Source: Noviherbaspirillum suwonense (GTDB lineage: Bacteria; Pseudomonadota; Gammaproteobacteria; Burkholderiales; Burkholderiaceae_D). Taken from it: DNA of 64,000 bases. Of the stretch, positions 17,496-28,591 are shown piece after piece (position 1 is the stretch's first letter; every line of letters begins with the position of its first letter). The translations under genes were made by a program, and so were the position numbers. Where the stretch lies: the NCBI RefSeq assembly GCF_900182955.1, contig NZ_FXUL01000022.1:1-64000 (forward strand), written 5' to 3'. A model generated the notes under the pieces. The model was not told the DNA's origin and did not search any database. It was given only the letters and a program-made list of their open reading frames with translations.

Positions 17496-18545
17496 TTAAA
17501 CCACGTCCTGGTACCCAATAACAATCCGCCGGTACCGCGTCATACTATTTATATCCAGCAACCCCAGCCAGCGCGCAACATCCTCCTCCGATTTCCCCTT
17601 GCGCAACTGCCGCAGCGCAAAGGTGTGCCTTAATTTGAACAGGCCGCCGGCATCCTTCCCCAGTTTCGCTCCTTCGAGCACATCGCGGCTCGCTTCGAAA
17701 CAGCGGGTGTGCGACCACTGGGTGCCGTTCATCGTCGACGGGAACAGGTAGTCGCCGGGGATGCCCTGCTGGGCGCGGATGCGCAGCCAGAAGGCCAGCT
17801 GGCGTCCGGCCCAGTCAGCCACCGGCGTTTCCCGCGCCGGGGAGTTGCCGTTGCCTTCCAGCGCAAGCTTCCAGGGTACGCCGGCCCGGCGGCCGCCGAC
17901 GGTGATGACGCCGTCGAGCTTCAGGCTGCGCACGTCGCCCGGCGCGAGGCCCGCGCCCAGCATCAATGCGACCGCGGTGCGGTCACGCACGGTTTTCCAG
18001 GTCATCTTCTCGTTGCTGTCGGGCTGGGGCGCCCGCGTCAGGTAGGCGATCAGCAGCCTGGCCTGCATTTCGTCGAGGTACTCGGGCGGCGGGTCCTTGT
18101 CGGCTGCCTCGGCGTAACGGTATTCCGGCCGTTCGCGCAGCAGGGCAGCTGCCCGGTTGGTTTCCTCGCCATCGACGCGGGCCTGGAACTGCGTCACCTT
18201 CTGCACCAGCACCAGGTAGCGGTTCGCGTAGCGCGCCGACAGGTTGCCGCCGCGGGTGGTCTGGCGCGGATGTTCGGGGTCGGGACCGGTGCCCCGGACG
18301 GTCAGGAAGACTTCCAGGTCGGACACCGCGATGTCACGCAGGTCCAGGTTGCGCTCCGCGCAGAACTTGGCGAACGCCTGCCACATCTCGCGGTAGACAT
18401 TGACCGATTCGTCCGACAGTGGACGCTCGCTTTTTGCGCGCGACTGCGAATTTGCCCGGTGGACGACCCATGCCTCGAATGCCCTGTTCAGGGACGCTTC
18501 GAGATCGGCGGCGCCGATGTCAAACAGGGTCAGATTTTTGGTCAT
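17496..18545 (-). CDS. Tyrosine recombinase-like protein with degenerate active site
   Basis: 349 aa. A SAM-like core-binding N-terminal domain (about 20-130) and a C-terminal catalytic-type domain. The nucleophile Tyr338 (MTRYRR) and the box II Arg306 (FKLRHTFAL) are present. By alignment to XerD-type motifs, box I Arg appears as Ala201 (GAGLAPGDV), the HxxR histidine as Phe303, and the late His/Trp as Leu (near 329). If correct, three catalytic positions differ, so it may be inactive or a divergent subfamily. It borders the long storage-lipid/stress block and could mark an island end. No tRNA or att repeat was found next to it. Confidence 0.75.
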   Translation of the reverse strand: MTKNLTLFDIGAADLEASLNRAFEAWVVHRANSQSRAKSERPLSDESVNVYREMWQAFAKFCAERNLDLRDIAVSDLEVFLTVRGTGPDPEHPRQTTRGGNLSARYANRYLVLVQKVTQFQARVDGEETNRAAALLRERPEYRYAEAADKDPPPEYLDEMQARLLIAYLTRAPQPDSNEKMTWKTVRDRTAVALMLGAGLAPGDVRSLKLDGVITVGGRRAGVPWKLALEGNGNSPARETPVADWAGRQLAFWLRIRAQQGIPGDYLFPSTMNGTQWSHTRCFEASRDVLEGAKLGKDAGGLFKLRHTFALRQLRKGKSEEDVARWLGLLDINSMTRYRRIVIGYQDVV

Positions 18546-18672
18546 GAAATGCTTCTCCAGATGCCTGCTCGATTATCCAATATGCGGGTTCCAGCGCATC
18601 TTAACCGAGGCGGGGCCATGCGCAGCGCCTGCCTTGCGAACGCGCCGGGCGCCCGGCGCCGGCATCCGCGCA

Positions 18673-19131
18673 TCAGGTCGCCGTGGCCGGGCGGTACATC
18701 AGGACAGGCAGCGGGCAGGCTGACAGGACCTTGAGCGTGACGCTGCCGAGGAACAGCTGCTGGCAGCCGCTGCGGCCATGGGAGCCGATGAAGACCAGGT
18801 CGCAATGGAAGCGCCGCGCGGCATCGATGATGGCGATCGCGACGGCATCGGAGAACACGACCTCGGCCGTGAAATGCAGGCCGGCCTGCGTCGCCATGAT
18901 CCTGAGTTCGTTCAGGTAGGTCTCGCCCACGGTCTGCATCGAATTCCGATACTCCTCGTCGCTGAGATAGGCGGGCGGCATGGTCTGGATATAGAGCGGG
19001 TACTGGAAAGCGGGTGCGACGAAGATGCCGACCACGTCTGCGTCGAATTTCTGGGCGAAGCGGATGCCGGCCATGCCGGTCTCGGCGGACGCCGCCGAGC
19101 CGTCGGTCGGTATCAGTATCCGTGAAAACAT
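18673..19131 (-). CDS. Universal stress protein (UspA family)
   Basis: 152 aa. It starts MFSRILIPTDGSAAS, the classical Usp beta-1/alpha-1 region. The ATP-binding signature G-x2-G-x9-G-S is complete in GSHGRSGCQQLFLGS, followed by VLSACPLPVLMYR. The start at 19131 has GGGAG upstream. An open frame to 19350 is not conserved in style. It is divergent from the GH1 gene (114 nt). ATP-binding Usps are typical members of hypoxia and starvation regulons. Confidence 0.94.
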   Translation of the reverse strand: MFSRILIPTDGSAASAETGMAGIRFAQKFDADVVGIFVAPAFQYPLYIQTMPPAYLSDEEYRNSMQTVGETYLNELRIMATQAGLHFTAEVVFSDAVAIAIIDAARRFHCDLVFIGSHGRSGCQQLFLGSVTLKVLSACPLPVLMYRPATAT

Positions 19132-19245
19132 GCGAGAAACTCCCCGTGCGTTCCAGTAGACCTTAGCAGCGCGCACCAGAATCCGGTTGAGCCATCGCAA
19201 GCCTGACCGGGCCACTTCCGGGTAAAGATCAGGCGGGAGGTCCAG

Positions 19246-20448
19246 GTGCAGTCGTTTCTGTTCGCAACCGGCATCGAGAACAGTTCGCCGCGCGTGATGC
19301 GCCGCGACGGCCGCATCGCGCGTGTCGACCAGATGGAAGCGACGGGGCATTACCAGCGCTACAGGGAAGACCTGGCGCTGGCCAAGGCGCTAGGCATCGA
19401 CGTGCTCCGCTACGGCGCGCCGTATTACCGCGCCCATGCCGGACCGGGGCGGTACGACTGGGACTTCAGCGATGCCGCGTTCGGTGAAATACGGCGCCTG
19501 GGCATTACGCCCTGCGTCGACCTGTGCCACTTCGGCCTGCCGGACTGGCTGGAAAATTTCCAGAACCCGGAGTTCCCCGCGCACTTCGCCGACTATGCGC
19601 GCGCCTTCGCCGAACGCTTTCCGTGGGTCAGGCTGTATACGCCGATCAACGAGATGTATGTGGCTGCGCATTTCTCCGCCCAGCTCGGCCTGTGGAATGA
19701 ATGCCTGAAGAGCGACCGCGCATTCGTGACGGCCACCAAGCACATCGCGAAGGCCAACCTGCTGGCCACGCTTGCCATCATGGAGGTCCAGCCGGCCGCC
19801 CGCTTCATCCAGAGCGAATCCTCCGAATATTTTCATCCGTCCAATCCCGATGCGGTCAAGGTGGCGCGGGCGCTCAACGAGCGGCGCTTCCTGTCGCTCG
19901 ACCTCTGCTATGGCTACGACCTGTGCGCCTCCACCTATGAATACCTGCTCGACAACGGCATGTCCAGGGACGAGTTCCATTTCTTCCTGGACCATAACAT
20001 CCGGCCGGTGTGCATCATGGGCAACGATTACTATGCGACCAACGAGCACATCGTCTTTCCGGACGGCCGGACCCAGCAGTACGAAATGCTCGGCTATTAC
20101 GTCATCACCAAGCAATACTATGACCGTTACCGGCTGCCGGTCATGCATACCGAGACCAACAACCGCGATGACGGACAGGTGGAAAAGGATGCGCGTTCCT
20201 GGCTGGAACGGCAGTGGGGCAACCTGGTCAGGCTCAAGGAAGACGGCGTGCCCATCGTCGGCTTCACCTGGTACAGCCTGATCGACCAGGTCGACTGGGA
20301 CTCGCTGCTCGTGGAAAATAATGGCAGGGTGAACCATTACGGCCTGTTCAACCTCGACCGCGAGATCAAGCCGGTCGGCGAGCTGTACCGCGACCTGATC
20401 GCTGCCTGGCGCGGAAAGATATCGAATGGCATGCTGTCCATTTACTGA
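19246..20448 (+). CDS. Glycoside hydrolase family 1-like protein
   Basis: 400 aa from a GTG start with GGGAGG eight nt upstream. A (beta/alpha)8 clan GH-A enzyme: acid/base Glu136 lies in YTPINEMY and the likely nucleophile Glu303 in MHTETNN, after the usual beta-strand. GRYDWDFSD and VDLCHFGLPDWL fit beta-glucosidase-like enzymes. It is shorter than typical GH1 (about 450), so loops are trimmed. Substrate unknown. It is divergent from the universal stress protein gene. Confidence 0.8.
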   Translation: MQSFLFATGIENSSPRVMRRDGRIARVDQMEATGHYQRYREDLALAKALGIDVLRYGAPYYRAHAGPGRYDWDFSDAAFGEIRRLGITPCVDLCHFGLPDWLENFQNPEFPAHFADYARAFAERFPWVRLYTPINEMYVAAHFSAQLGLWNECLKSDRAFVTATKHIAKANLLATLAIMEVQPAARFIQSESSEYFHPSNPDAVKVARALNERRFLSLDLCYGYDLCASTYEYLLDNGMSRDEFHFFLDHNIRPVCIMGNDYYATNEHIVFPDGRTQQYEMLGYYVITKQYYDRYRLPVMHTETNNRDDGQVEKDARSWLERQWGNLVRLKEDGVPIVGFTWYSLIDQVDWDSLLVENNGRVNHYGLFNLDREIKPVGELYRDLIAAWRGKISNGMLSIY

Positions 20449-20608
20449 ATCGCGCCTTCCGCGAAGCTGCGACCTTGCGGAACGGCCTTCCCGCAGCCTG
20501 CGGTCGCTTGCGTGGTCCGGCGCAATGCAGTTGAAACAGGCTTGGTCTACATCAGCGCGGCGCCAGACAGCGGCATTGCCGGCAGGGTTTTTCACTAATA
20601 TGCAGGGG

Positions 20609-20635
20609 TGGCAAGCGCAGCGACTGCGCTTGCCA
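20609..20635. repeat. 12-bp perfect inverted repeat with 3-nt spacer
   Basis: TGGCAAGCGCAG (20609-20620) and CTGCGCTTGCCA (20624-20635) flank CGA. It lies between the GH1-like gene and the GMC oxidoreductase gene, 53 nt before the latter. There is no T tract. It could be a rho-independent-like 3' end of the upstream transcript, an RNA hairpin, or an operator. Confidence 0.6.
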
Positions 20636-20687
20636 GGTTCTGCCATGTCTTCACAGGTGCAATCGCCAGGTCGGAACGGGGGCCCCG

Positions 20688-22373
20688 ATGACCAGACAAC
20701 TGACCGCTGATTACGTGATCGCCGGCGCCGGGTCGGCCGGCTGCGTGCTTGCCAACCGACTGTCCGCCGATCCGTCGACCACCGTCATCCTGCTGGAAGC
20801 CGGGCCGCGCGACAGCAGCCCGTTCATCCGCCTGCCCATCGGCATCCTGTACCTGATGTCGAGCCGCAAGCTCAACTGGCAATACTTCACCGAACCCCAG
20901 CGCTGGCTGAACGACCGGCGTCTGTTCTGGCCGCGCGGAAAAACATTGGGCGGGTCGAGTTCAAGCAATGCGATGGTCTATACGCGCGGCCATGCGGCCG
21001 ACTACGACCTGTGGGCGGCGCTGGGCAATCGCGGCTGGTCCTATGCCGACCTGCTGCCGCTGTTCATGCGCAGCGAGCATCACGAAGCCGGGCCTTCGGA
21101 CTTCCATGGCGTCGATGGTCCGCTCAACGTCGCCGCGCAACGTTCACCCAACCTGCTGTCCCGCCTGTTCGTCGACGCCGCTGCGGAAGCCGGCTATCCG
21201 CGCAGCCAGGACTTCAATGGCGCCAGCCAGGAAGGCGTGGGCCTCTACGAGGTGACGCAGAAGGGTGGCGAGCGCTGCAGCGTCGCCCGCGCCTACCTGC
21301 ACCCGGTGCTGGCCCGCGCCAACCTGACCGTGCTGACCGGCGCGCATGCCAGCCGCGTGATGCTCGACGGCCGGCGCGCGGTGGGCCTGGTCTGCGCAGG
21401 CCGCGACGGCGAGACCGTCATCACCGCGCGCCGCGAAGTCATCCTTTCCGCCGGCGCAATCAACACGCCGCAGTTGCTGATGCTGTCGGGCATAGGCCCG
21501 GAGGCGGAGCTGCGCCAGCATGGCATCCCGGTGCGGCATGCGCTGCCCGGCGTCGGCCGCAACCTGCAGGACCACCTGGACGTGCTGGTCATACACCGGT
21601 GCCGGCTGCCGGTGTCGAGCGGGATTTCGGCGTCGACGCTGCCGCTGCAGCTCAGGCACGTGCGCAACTACCTGCGCGACCGCACCGGCGGCCTGACGAC
21701 CAACGGCGCCGAGGCCGGCGGCTTCGTCAGGAGCACGCCGCAGGAAGCGATACCGGACCTGCAATTCCATTTCACGCCGGCGCACCTGCATGGCCATGGC
21801 CGCGGCCTGCGCGGCGCCGCAGGCACCATGATGGGCCACGGCTACTCGCTGCATGCATGCAATCTCAGGCCATTGAGCCGCGGCCACATCGGGCTCAGGA
21901 GCGCGGACCCGGCCGCAAGCCCGCTGATCGATCCCGACTACCTGTCCGCGCCGGACGACATGCGGGTGATGATTGCCGGCGTGAAGGCTGCGCGCCGGGT
22001 GCTTGCCGCCAGCGTGCTGGACCCTTATCGCGGCGTGGAGCTGCAGCCGGGGGAAGGGGTGCGGAGCGACCAGGACATCGCGGACTTCATCCGCGCGCGG
22101 GCCGAGACCATCTACCATCCTGTCGGCACCTGCAGGATGGGGCATGACGACATGGCTGTGGTGGACGACAGGCTGCAGATGCACGGCCTGGAAGGGCTGC
22201 GGGTGGTCGATGCATCCGTGATGCCGACGCTGGTCGGCGGCAACACCAATGCGCCGACCGTGATGATCGCGGAAAAGGCGGCGGACATGATCCGGCTGGC
22301 AAACGGCCACGCGGCCGCCGAAGCGTCCCCGCCTCCGGTGGCGGAGACGCTTCAGCCGGGACGCTGGCAATAG
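20688..22373 (+). CDS. GMC family FAD-dependent oxidoreductase (choline/alcohol dehydrogenase-like)
   Basis: 561 aa. The FAD-binding GAGSAG (13-18), the GMC signature region [20 protein letters not shown] and the second signature [17 protein letters not shown] are present. The C-terminal catalytic region HPVGTCRMG (near 477) and [16 protein letters not shown] are complete. Members oxidise primary alcohols, including long-chain alcohols and choline. With a reductase-like SDR and a wax ester synthase immediately downstream, a fatty-alcohol substrate is reasonable but inferred. 37 nt separate it from the next gene, so an operon is likely. Confidence 0.9.
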   Translation: MTRQLTADYVIAGAGSAGCVLANRLSADPSTTVILLEAGPRDSSPFIRLPIGILYLMSSRKLNWQYFTEPQRWLNDRRLFWPRGKTLGGSSSSNAMVYTRGHAADYDLWAALGNRGWSYADLLPLFMRSEHHEAGPSDFHGVDGPLNVAAQRSPNLLSRLFVDAAAEAGYPRSQDFNGASQEGVGLYEVTQKGGERCSVARAYLHPVLARANLTVLTGAHASRVMLDGRRAVGLVCAGRDGETVITARREVILSAGAINTPQLLMLSGIGPEAELRQHGIPVRHALPGVGRNLQDHLDVLVIHRCRLPVSSGISASTLPLQLRHVRNYLRDRTGGLTTNGAEAGGFVRSTPQEAIPDLQFHFTPAHLHGHGRGLRGAAGTMMGHGYSLHACNLRPLSRGHIGLRSADPAASPLIDPDYLSAPDDMRVMIAGVKAARRVLAASVLDPYRGVELQPGEGVRSDQDIADFIRARAETIYHPVGTCRMGHDDMAVVDDRLQMHGLEGLRVVDASVMPTLVGGNTNAPTVMIAEKAADMIRLANGHAAAEASPPPVAETLQPGRWQ

Positions 22374-22410
22374 CCGGGGCGGCACGGCTCCGGCAGGGCA
22401 GGAGGAGAAC

Positions 22411-24408
22411 ATGCGTTATTTCGTTACCGGCGGCACCGGTTTCATCGGCCGGCGGCTGATCCGCAAGCTGCTGGCGTCGGAAGGCAACACCGTTCATTTC
22501 CTGGTCCGCCGGCCGGGCGGGTCGCGCGAGGCGGCGCTGCGGGAATTCCTAGGACCCGCGGAGTCGCGCGCGATTGCGGTGGCCGGGGATATCTGCCAGG
22601 CGCGCTGCGGCCTTACCGACGCCGACCTGCAGGCGCTGGCCGGCAAGGTCGACCATTTCTTTCATCTTGCCGCGGTCTATGACCTGCGTGCCGATCCGGC
22701 GCATGAGCTGGCGACCAATATCGACGGCACCCGCAATGCGCTGGCGCTGGCCCGGGCGCTGGATGCCGGCTGCTTTCACCATGTCAGCTCGATCGCCGCC
22801 GCCGGCCTCTACGACGGCGTGTTCCGCGAGGACATGTTCGAGGAAGCCGAGCATATCGAGCATCCCTATTTCCGCAGCAAGCATGACAGCGAGGCGCTGG
22901 TGCGCGCCGAGCGTTCGCTGCCGTGGCGCATCTATCGCCCCGGCCTGGTGGTCGGCGATTCGCGCACGGGCGAAGCCGACAAGATCGACGGCCCTTATTA
23001 TTTCTTCAAGCTGATACAGCGGCTGCGTGGCCTGCTGCCGCCCTGGATGCCCGCCATCGGGGTGGAGGGCGGCCGCATCAACATCGTCCCGGTCGATTAT
23101 GTCGTCGACGCGATGACCTGGATCGCGGCGGTGCCCGGGCTGGACGGCGGCTGCTTCCACCTGACCGACCCGGCGCCGAAACGGGTCGGCGATGTGCTGA
23201 ACCTGTTTGCCCATGCCGCCCACGCGCCGCCGATGACCCTGCGCATCAATGCCGCGCTGGTGGACCTGGTGCCGGCAGGCGTGCGGCGCGGGCTGGCCGC
23301 CGTCGCGCCGGTGCGGCGCCTGGCGCAAACCGTGCTGGACGACCTCGGGCTGCCGGACACCATCCTGCAATTCATCAATTATCCGACCCGGTTCGACAAC
23401 CGGCAGGCCGCCGCCGCGCTGAAGGGCAGCGGCATCGCCTGCCCGCCGCTCGACAGTTATGCGACCGTGATCTGGGATTACTGGGAACGGCACATGGACC
23501 CGGCGCTGTTCGTCGGCCGCAGCCTGCGCTCCCACGTGGAAGGAAAGGTGGCGCTGGTGACCGGCGGCTCGTCCGGCATCGGCCTGTCAACCGCGCGGAA
23601 GCTGGCCGACGCCGGCGCGACCACGCTGATCTGCGGCCGCGACCAGGCGCGGCTCACGGCTGCCTGCGAGCAGATCGGGGCCGGCGGCGGCACGGTGAAA
23701 GCCTATCCGGCCGACCTGACCGATGCGGCCGACTGCGAGCGTTTCGTGCAGCTGCTGCTGGCCGAACATGGACGTGTCGATATCCTGGTCAATAATGCCG
23801 GCCGCTCGATCAGGCGCTCGGTGGAAGGCAGCTTCGGCCGCTTCCACGATTACGAACGCACCATGCAGCTCAATTACTTCGGCGCGCTGCGCGTGACCGT
23901 GGGACTGCTTCCGGCCATGCTGGCGAAGGGATCCGGCCACATCGTCAATATCTCGTCGATCGGCGTGCTGACCAATGCGCCGCGCTTCTCGGCCTATGTC
24001 GCCTCGAAGGCCGCGCTCGATGCGTGGACCCAGTGCGCGGCGTCCGAGTTCGCCGACCAAGGCATACAGTTCACGACAGTCAACATGCCGCTGGTGCGCA
24101 CGCCGATGATCAAGCCCAGCCATGTCTACGACGATGCGCCGACGCTGCTGCCCGACGAGGCTGCGGACCTGGTGGCGCAGGCCATCATCAACCGGCCGGT
24201 GCGCATCGCCACGCGGGTCGGCATCGTCGGCCAGACGCTGCATGCGCTCGCGCCCCGGCTGGCGCAGACCGTGCTCAACACCGCCTACCGGCTGTCGCCC
24301 GATTCAGCGCCCGCCGCCCAGGACGGAGGGCAGGCGCCGCAGCGGCCGGCCGGGCATTCCGCCGAATACCTGGCCATGCGGCAGCTCCTGCACGGCATTC
24401 ACCTCTAA
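22411..24408 (+). CDS. Two-domain SDR, fatty acyl-CoA reductase-like (AcrA1-type)
   Basis: 665 aa fusion. Residues 1-360 are an extended SDR with TGGTGFIG (6-13), HLAAVYDL and an active-site YFRSK. Residues about 375-600 are a classical SDR with TGGSSGIG (385-392), NNAG, the catalytic Ser in ISSIG, and YVASK near 528. This architecture is that of mycobacterial AcrA1-like proteins, associated with acyl-CoA reduction. An AGGAGG-type site precedes ATG. It stands 8 nt before the wax ester synthase gene, so its product alcohol or aldehyde would feed ester formation. The activity is inferred from architecture and neighbours. Confidence 0.82.
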   Translation: MRYFVTGGTGFIGRRLIRKLLASEGNTVHFLVRRPGGSREAALREFLGPAESRAIAVAGDICQARCGLTDADLQALAGKVDHFFHLAAVYDLRADPAHELATNIDGTRNALALARALDAGCFHHVSSIAAAGLYDGVFREDMFEEAEHIEHPYFRSKHDSEALVRAERSLPWRIYRPGLVVGDSRTGEADKIDGPYYFFKLIQRLRGLLPPWMPAIGVEGGRINIVPVDYVVDAMTWIAAVPGLDGGCFHLTDPAPKRVGDVLNLFAHAAHAPPMTLRINAALVDLVPAGVRRGLAAVAPVRRLAQTVLDDLGLPDTILQFINYPTRFDNRQAAAALKGSGIACPPLDSYATVIWDYWERHMDPALFVGRSLRSHVEGKVALVTGGSSGIGLSTARKLADAGATTLICGRDQARLTAACEQIGAGGGTVKAYPADLTDAADCERFVQLLLAEHGRVDILVNNAGRSIRRSVEGSFGRFHDYERTMQLNYFGALRVTVGLLPAMLAKGSGHIVNISSIGVLTNAPRFSAYVASKAALDAWTQCAASEFADQGIQFTTVNMPLVRTPMIKPSHVYDDAPTLLPDEAADLVAQAIINRPVRIATRVGIVGQTLHALAPRLAQTVLNTAYRLSPDSAPAAQDGGQAPQRPAGHSAEYLAMRQLLHGIHL

Positions 24409-24416
24409 AGGATGCA

Positions 24417-25844
24417 ATGAAGGATGCAATGAATTCCGGAGAGGCATTGTCGGCAGTAGACCGCGCCTGGCTGCGGATGGACCGGCCGACCAACCTGATG
24501 GTGATCTGCGGGATGATGATGTTCAGGCACAGGCTGCGGCTGGCGGCAGTGAAGGCGCTGGTGCAGCAGCGCCTGCTGTGTTTCCATCGCTTTCGCCAGC
24601 GCATAGACGGTTCCGGCTTCGATGCGCATTGGCAAAACGACGAAACCTTCGATGTCGACTGGCACGTTCGCCATATCGCGCTGCCGGAACAGGGCAGCGG
24701 GGTCGGCATGGAAGAGCTGGTCGGCGTGCTGGTCAGCACGCCGCTCGACCGGTCCAAGCCGATGTGGCAGTTCCACCTGATCGACGACAGCGGCGGCGGC
24801 AGCGTGCTGTTGCTGCGGATTCATCACTGCTATGGCGACGGCTTTGCGATGCTGCATGTGATCTCGTCGATGATGGACGAGGCGCCCAACCGGGCGCACC
24901 CGGCCCCGGTGGACCTGCCGCGGCACGCGGCGGCGGGCAGCGCGCTGGAGCGGGTGCTGGGTCCTGTCACGCAGGCGGCCGGCGCCGCGCTGCGCACCGC
25001 GTTGGGCGCGTCGGCAGTGGGCAAGGACCTGCTTGCCCATCCGCTGCACGGCCTTGGCTATGCCGTGACCGGGGTCGACTATGCGCTGGCGGCGACGGCC
25101 ATCGCCGTCATGCCGCCCGACAGCCCGACGCGCCTCAAGGGACCGCTGGGCGTGATGAAACGGGTCGCATGGACGCCGCCGCTGGCGCTGGGGGAAGTCA
25201 AGGCAATTGCCGGCGCGATGGACTGCTCGGTCAACGACGTGCTGGTGGCCTGCATCGCCGGCGCGCTGCGGCGTTATCTGCAGGAGCAGGGCGAGGACCT
25301 GGAAGCGGCGGAGGTCAGGGCGCTGGTGCCGGTCAACCTGCGGCCGCCCGGCCCGCTGACGGCACTTGGCAACCAGTTCGGCCTGGTCTTCCTCGACCTG
25401 CCGCTGGGCATAGCCGAGCCGCTGGCGCGCGTGCTCGAAGTCCACAGGCGCATGCGGGCGCTGCGCGGGTCGAAGCAGCCCGCGGTCTCGCTGGCCATTC
25501 TCAATGCGATGGGCGTCGCGCCGGATGCGTTGAACCAGCGCCTTTCCGACGCGCTGTCCGGCAATGCCAGCCTGGTCATCAGCAATGTCCACGGCATCGA
25601 GCAGCCGCGCTATCTTGCCGGGCAGAGGATAGAACGCCAGATGTTCTGGGTGCCGCAGTCCGGCGGGATCGGGCTGGGCATCAGCATGCTGAGCTATGCC
25701 GGGGAGGTCGCGTTCGGCGTGCTGGCGGACGCGCAGCGCGTTCCCGAACCGGCCAGCATCGCCCATCATTTCAAGGCCGAGTTCGAAACGCTGCTGCTGA
25801 CATTGCTGCTGATGCCCTGGCCTTCTGCGGCTCGCAGGGACTGA
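24417..25844 (+). CDS. Wax ester synthase / diacylglycerol acyltransferase (WS/DGAT)
   Basis: 475 aa. The acyltransferase motif HHxxxDG is intact as HHCYGDG (near 136-142), and NDVL and the C-terminal SNVHG segment (ISNVHGIEQPRYLAG) are also typical. The family esterifies fatty alcohols or diacylglycerol with acyl-CoA to make storage wax ester or triacylglycerol. A 12-nt unit AAGGATGCAATG is repeated in tandem at 24408-24431. This produces two ATG starts (24417 and 24429), each preceded by AAGG, and an N-terminus with KDAM twice. I took the first. It lies 8 nt after the SDR fusion gene. Confidence 0.92.
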   Translation: MKDAMNSGEALSAVDRAWLRMDRPTNLMVICGMMMFRHRLRLAAVKALVQQRLLCFHRFRQRIDGSGFDAHWQNDETFDVDWHVRHIALPEQGSGVGMEELVGVLVSTPLDRSKPMWQFHLIDDSGGGSVLLLRIHHCYGDGFAMLHVISSMMDEAPNRAHPAPVDLPRHAAAGSALERVLGPVTQAAGAALRTALGASAVGKDLLAHPLHGLGYAVTGVDYALAATAIAVMPPDSPTRLKGPLGVMKRVAWTPPLALGEVKAIAGAMDCSVNDVLVACIAGALRRYLQEQGEDLEAAEVRALVPVNLRPPGPLTALGNQFGLVFLDLPLGIAEPLARVLEVHRRMRALRGSKQPAVSLAILNAMGVAPDALNQRLSDALSGNASLVISNVHGIEQPRYLAGQRIERQMFWVPQSGGIGLGISMLSYAGEVAFGVLADAQRVPEPASIAHHFKAEFETLLLTLLLMPWPSAARRD

Positions 25845-25856
25845 AGCAGCGCCGCG

Positions 25857-26570
25857 TCAGCTATGGTGCACCTGCCGCGACCCGCCCTTCGACTTGTCCA
25901 TCAGGTGCCCGCCCTGCATCGACGCCTGCGGCATGGCGGCCTGCATGGTTTCGCCGACGCTGCCCGCAAGCCCGACCAGCACCTCCTTCACCGTTTTCAC
26001 GGTCAGGTGGCTGATGGTTCCCGCTTCCTCGATGGCGCCCTGCACCGCCTTCTTGCCTATTCCCGCGATGTCGCCGCCGGTCTCGGCCGTCGCCTCGATC
26101 AGGCCGTCGACTGCGCGTCGTGTCACGCCGGCGATGTCTGCGCCGACCGCGGCGCCATGCCGGATCACCGAACGCATGATCTCGGCCGATGCGCCGATCA
26201 CGTCGCCGCCGACATCGTGCACGCCCAGGATGGCGCCCTTGGTCACGCTCTTGATGCTCATCGTGAGGCCGGTGCCCACATGCTCTGCCGCTTCGATGGC
26301 CGCCATCACCACGTGGCTGACAAGCTGCACGCTGTCGGTGCCGGCGGCGGCGCTGGTGCGCAGCGTGTCGGAAACCGTCCTGCGCACCAGCGTGGCGATC
26401 TCGGACTCGATCGTGTCCAGGCTGGAAAGACTGGTGACGATGCCTTGCCGGACCGTGTCGGCCGCGTGCTCTATCGTGACCGAAACATTCTGCGCTTCTT
26501 CGCCGGCCTTGCGTTTCGCCGTCTGGCCGCCATGGGCCGAGTCCGACTTGGTTTGCCTGGTAGTCATCAT
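25857..26570 (-). CDS. Phasin-like helical protein (unknown)
   Basis: 237 aa, preceded by AGGAG; a second Met one codon later is equally possible. Almost entirely predicted amphipathic helix with Ala/Gly/Val-rich repeats such as GGDVIGASAEIM, GADIAGVTRRAVDGL and GGDIAGIGKKAVQG, spaced about 30 residues apart. The repeated G-D/A-I-x-G turn suggests a helical-hairpin, granule- or membrane-surface protein. No enzyme motif. It converges with the WS/DGAT gene (12 nt) and is divergent from the fadD-like gene, which supports a role at lipid or PHA bodies. I do not recognise an exact family. Confidence 0.7.
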   Translation of the reverse strand: MMTTRQTKSDSAHGGQTAKRKAGEEAQNVSVTIEHAADTVRQGIVTSLSSLDTIESEIATLVRRTVSDTLRTSAAAGTDSVQLVSHVVMAAIEAAEHVGTGLTMSIKSVTKGAILGVHDVGGDVIGASAEIMRSVIRHGAAVGADIAGVTRRAVDGLIEATAETGGDIAGIGKKAVQGAIEEAGTISHLTVKTVKEVLVGLAGSVGETMQAAMPQASMQGGHLMDKSKGGSRQVHHS

Positions 26571-26860
26571 TTCTCCTTTGATTGAACGGATTGAATGCGC
26601 GTATGTGCGGCCAGCCTGCGTGATGGCATGCCAGCCTTGCGGCACCTGTTCTGCCTGCAATGCCGCAGCACCCCGTACGTGTCGAGGATGGCGATACTGT
26701 GTGCCCGGTGCTGGGCGGCGCATTTGATCCAGGTCATGGCGGCCCAAGACTCCCGTGACGACCATGGGACCTGCACACTCCACGGCACGGGCATGCGCCA
26801 CAACCGGATGGCGATTGGAGTTTGACCTGCAAGCCGGCCCATTTATGCGGGAGACCCATC
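26571..26860. other. Divergent promoter region, 290 bp
   Basis: Lies between the phasin-like gene (minus) and the fadD-like gene (plus). No additional gene. No strong promoter hexamers were recognised. Confidence 0.4.
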
Positions 26861-28549
<1,689 letters not shown>

Positions 28550-28591
28550 TACGCGATGGTGCAGCCGACATGCCGATTCAGGAGGTGAAGG

